Assembly (NCBI GenBank): GCA_028622995.1
Contig: JAJQJQ010000029.1
Location: forward strand, 2,728,001 to 2,792,000
Source: Panagrolaimus kolymaensis
Taxonomy: Eukaryota > Nematoda > Chromadorea > Rhabditida > Panagrolaimidae
Reading direction: 5' to 3'
Length of the DNA: 64,000 nt
Part shown: piece after piece, positions 61,590 to 64,000 of the stretch
How positions within the stretch are numbered: position 1 is the stretch's first letter
Layout: the number at the start of each line of letters is the position of its first letter
Made by a program: the position numbers and the translations under genes
The notes under the pieces: generated by a model
Database searches by the model: none
What the model saw: only the letters and a program-made list of their open reading frames with translations
Told to the model about the DNA's origin: nothing

Positions 61590-62259
61590 CGTCTATGGAA
61601 CAAAAAAAAAAGATAAATTATTTTTGCTAAATCAAACCAAAATATGAAAAAAGCAGAAAGCGAGAAAAACAAACCAAGCAACCCAAATAAAAAAGTGAAG
61701 GAGAATGAAAACAAATTTTTTGATTTCTACTTAGGTTGTTAACCAGTAAGAAGAGCCGCTTATAAGGGCTGACCTCAAGTATGCATTCTCAAACCAATTC
61801 GTCTTTGTTCGTTGGCCTGATAATCAAGTATATTTATTAGAAATTGCTTACAATCGCTGTTATTTTTTGTTGTTGCAAAACAGAAAAAATTGGGTCATCA
61901 TGGAAAATGGGGTATTTTTTGAATTACAGAAAACATTTCAAGTTTCACTTTCGTAATAAAATAAATTACAAAGTCATTATATTTATGCAAAAAAAACATT
62001 TCACAAATCACAAACAATTAATTTGTAAAAAATATTTTATTTGCATTTTTTATTTCTGATATTTTCACCAAAAAAACTTTTTATCGATTAAAAATTTGTT
62101 AAACAAATAAAAAAAATCTAAACCTTATAAATTGCTGATTCATTAAAACGAAAATGAAAGTTAAAATTTTACTTTAGAAAAAAATATTTTTAAATAAACA
62201 TAAATAAATAAATTAAAGAAAGCTCATAGAATTCAAACTTATAAACTTAATACTTCAAA
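61590..62259. other. Intergenic spacer
   Basis: AT-rich DNA between the start of copy K and the 3' end of the lectin gene; nothing recognised. Confidence 0.4.
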
Positions 62260-62816
62260 CTAATTTAAGCACCCTGTAGGTTTGGTGGATGGCGTAACAC
62301 ACCAATACATTCGATTATTGGTGCAATCAAAAGCAGTCCAATGTCCATTTGGAACAAGAACTCCAGCGCATTTAGCCCATGTAGCATTTCGAGGTTCATC
62401 TTTATCCCACATAGTGAAATCAAAAGGGGTTTTATCCACCCATGACCAATCCCCAGTAAACATTTTGGAAGCACCAAGCCAATATGAAAGTTTAAAAATG
62501 TTATGAATGTTATTGCTAACAAAATCTGAAGAAGAAATTCAAAAGTTTTTGTTACAAATTTTAGCCTCTAAGATTAGCTGTTATATTTCTCGATTCTAAA
62601 CTTACCATTGAGAATAGAATTAGTAAATTCATCATGAATTGAAGCTAACTCAGCACCCATATGTTTACAAGCCAAAGCAGCGTTAGCAAATTGGGTTTGA
62701 TTTTCAAATAATATATAACATTTAGAATTCCATTCAACTGAATTATTTGATGGACAATCGCTTTGTGCTGAAGCAAACAAGGAAATAAAAAGCATAAATA
62801 AAAGCAAAAAAAACAT
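62260..62816 (-). CDS. Secreted C-type lectin domain protein
   Basis: Exons 62816-62606 and 62525-62260 join across GTAAGT..TTCAG to 158 residues: signal peptide (MFFLLLFMLFISLFASAQ) and one C-type lectin-like domain filling the rest. Visible landmarks are CPSNNSVEWNSKCYILF, FANAALACKHMGAELASIHD, YWLGASKMFTGDWSWVDKTP, DFTMWDKDEPRNATWAKCAG, WTAFDCTNNRMYWC. Six Cys in lectin order are present. The sugar-binding EPN is replaced by EPRN and WND by WTAFD, so calcium-dependent sugar binding is doubtful. Secreted single-domain lectins of this kind act as effectors or in immunity in plant-parasitic nematodes (family knowledge); the role here is not shown. Confidence 0.88.
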
Positions 62817-63360
62817 TTTTTTAAAGAACAAAAAATAACTTTTGACTGATTTTTTATGTTCAAAATTGAATTTTGTGTCAAATTTATAGCTGCTTTAAAT
62901 ATAAGTAAGTACCTTTTAAAATCTTAGACACACCTCTTTCAAATGCAAAAAAAACCAAAAAATGGGCTTTTTAAAACAATACTTTTGATTAGAAATAAAC
63001 AACTGCCGCACCTAGTTAAGGTGTTGCATAAACTCAAATAATAGAGGGAAAAAAGAAAAGAAAAAGAAAAACGGAATTAGTTTTTCAGGAAGTCAACAAA
63101 AAAAAGAAGAGAGAAGATTTTGCATGTAAAAGCTAAAATCAAAGAACACCAAATTTATTGGAAGAAGAATTAAAAATGAGTCATCGAAGCTTTGAAAAAG
63201 AAAATAAAGTTATTGAAAGGTTTGTTTCAATAAAAAATGCACAATAATCGTATTTGCAAATTGCAACAGTGAAGTTGTTCGAGAGTCCATTTCGCGAAGT
63301 TATTTTGGCGAGAAATTAACAATTAGTTAGTTACAAATCCTGAAAGAACATTTCCAATCA
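62817..63360. other. Intergenic spacer upstream of the lectin
   Basis: AT-rich DNA. It must hold the lectin promoter on the minus strand. No other feature seen. Confidence 0.4.
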
Positions 63361-63543
63361 AAGGTATTCCCATTACTTTACACTTTGGTATAAAATTGCA
63401 GTATGACATCTTTTTTTGTTGCTACATAGCTTCATCAACGTCTAAGTTACTCTTTAATATTAACTTCGATTGAAACAAAATCTGCTACGACTTGAGCTTG
63501 AATCAACGAACCAAATAACAAAGAAACGAAAAACAAAGACATT
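63361..63543 (-). CDS. Possible small secreted peptide
   Basis: The minus-strand ATG near 63543 begins MSLFFVSLLFGSLIQAQVVA, a textbook signal peptide, then DFVSIEVNIKE and a TAA. A donor GTAACT just before that stop could join to a nearby AG acceptor near 63411. Downstream open sequence reads CNFIPKCKVMGIPLIGNVLS and ends GFVTN, but the phase of the simplest junction does not lead into that frame. The exon structure is therefore unresolved. Confidence 0.4.
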
Positions 63544-63654
63544 TTTACAATCAAAATTTATTAATTAATTACATAATTACAAATAAAAATTACACATCAT
63601 CAAAACCATTATGAATTTCATTTCTTCTTTGTTGCTGTTGTTGACATCTTCTTT

Positions 63655-63999
63655 TCACCGTTTAGAAATTTTAGATTCATCTTCAGTTTTTTGAGATGTC
63701 TTTGAAACTTCTGTCTTTGTTTTCTTTCCACCTTCTGATGATGATGATTTAGTTACGACCATAGCTCGCTGAATTCCATATTTTTGAGTTTGCTTTTTCA
63801 TTTCAGCTTCAGCTTCTTTGGATTCATTTCGATTTCGATCAACAACTACATGCTTTCTTGCAATAGGTGGAAAAGTAAGAGGCGCAATATTTTTGGAATG
63901 CTTTGAAGGTTTTGGAGTTCCAACAGTTGATGTTTTCGGCGGCTTTGGAGTTGTTGGTTGTGGAGTTGGTGCTGTTGGATTCTTCTTCTTTGGTACTTC
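63655..63999 (-). CDS. C-terminal end of a basic low-complexity protein (partial at right edge)
   Basis: An open frame of 114 residues enters from the right edge and ends at TGA 63657-63655. It is Pro/Thr/Lys-rich first (PTAPTPQPTTPKPPKTSTVG), then KHSKNIAPLTFPPIARKHVV, then Lys/Ser/Glu-rich (TKSSSSEGGKKTKTEVSKTS) to ISKR. It has no ATG within the window except internal Met. Composition suggests a disordered tail. No family recognised. Confidence 0.5.
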   Translation of the reverse strand, partial: EVPKKKNPTAPTPQPTTPKPPKTSTVGTPKPSKHSKNIAPLTFPPIARKHVVVDRNRNESKEAEAEMKKQTQKYGIQRAMVVTKSSSSEGGKKTKTEVSKTSQKTEDESKISKR

Positions 64000-64000
64000 A

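Noticed and set aside
1..64000. CRISPR arrays, tRNA or rRNA genes
   Set aside because: No regularly spaced identical repeats and no cloverleaf-like GC-rich segments were seen. Absence of tRNA is by eye only; a covariance-model scan would settle it.

Overview
The window looks like nuclear DNA of a plant-parasitic nematode, most likely a root-knot type (Meloidogyne or a close tylenchid). It is very AT-rich, its introns are mostly 40-60 bases with GT..TTTTAG ends, and it carries nematode serpentine chemoreceptors, a secreted C-type lectin and a secreted GH5 cellulase. Such cellulases are known in tylenchids as genes acquired from bacteria. The genus is an inference; nothing here proves it.

Region 1 (1-6.5 kb, + strand) holds a family B DNA polymerase of the Maverick/Polinton or viral type, cut by the left edge. 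Close behind it lie a very divergent TATA-binding-protein-like gene, a small gene that is little more than an Argonaute-type PAZ domain, and a broken small gene. Together they look like part of a virus-like element with host-like cargo. Region 2 (6.7-12.1 kb) is a candidate long-TIR MULE transposon: two inverted, minisatellite-filled repeats enclose a 5'-truncated MULE transposase and two or three genes for secreted proteins. Region 3 (12.1-16.4 kb) is repeat-rich spacer followed by the cellulase, which has an unusual N-terminal LysM domain.

Region 4 (16.9-39.3 kb) has two intact chemoreceptor genes of equal length (293 aa), decayed relatives of them, a NAA60-type acetyltransferase, a small conserved gene, and seven or more copies of an F-box-like nematode family. 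Some copies are intact; others are broken by in-frame stops, a frameshift, or a deletion that fused two neighbours. Region 5 (39.3-46 kb) is long, T-rich and apparently gene-free. Region 6 (46-50.2 kb) is a well-preserved GPCPD1-type glycerophosphodiesterase gene.

Region 7 (50.6-61.6 kb) holds a second, different tandem family of four minus-strand genes, one of them cut by a 385-base foldback MITE, with an Srg-like chemoreceptor on the opposite strand. Region 8 (62-64 kb) holds a secreted C-type lectin, a possible small secreted peptide and the C-terminal end of a basic low-complexity protein. Most gene models were spliced by eye, so exon ends are inferences from frame and splice-site sequence.
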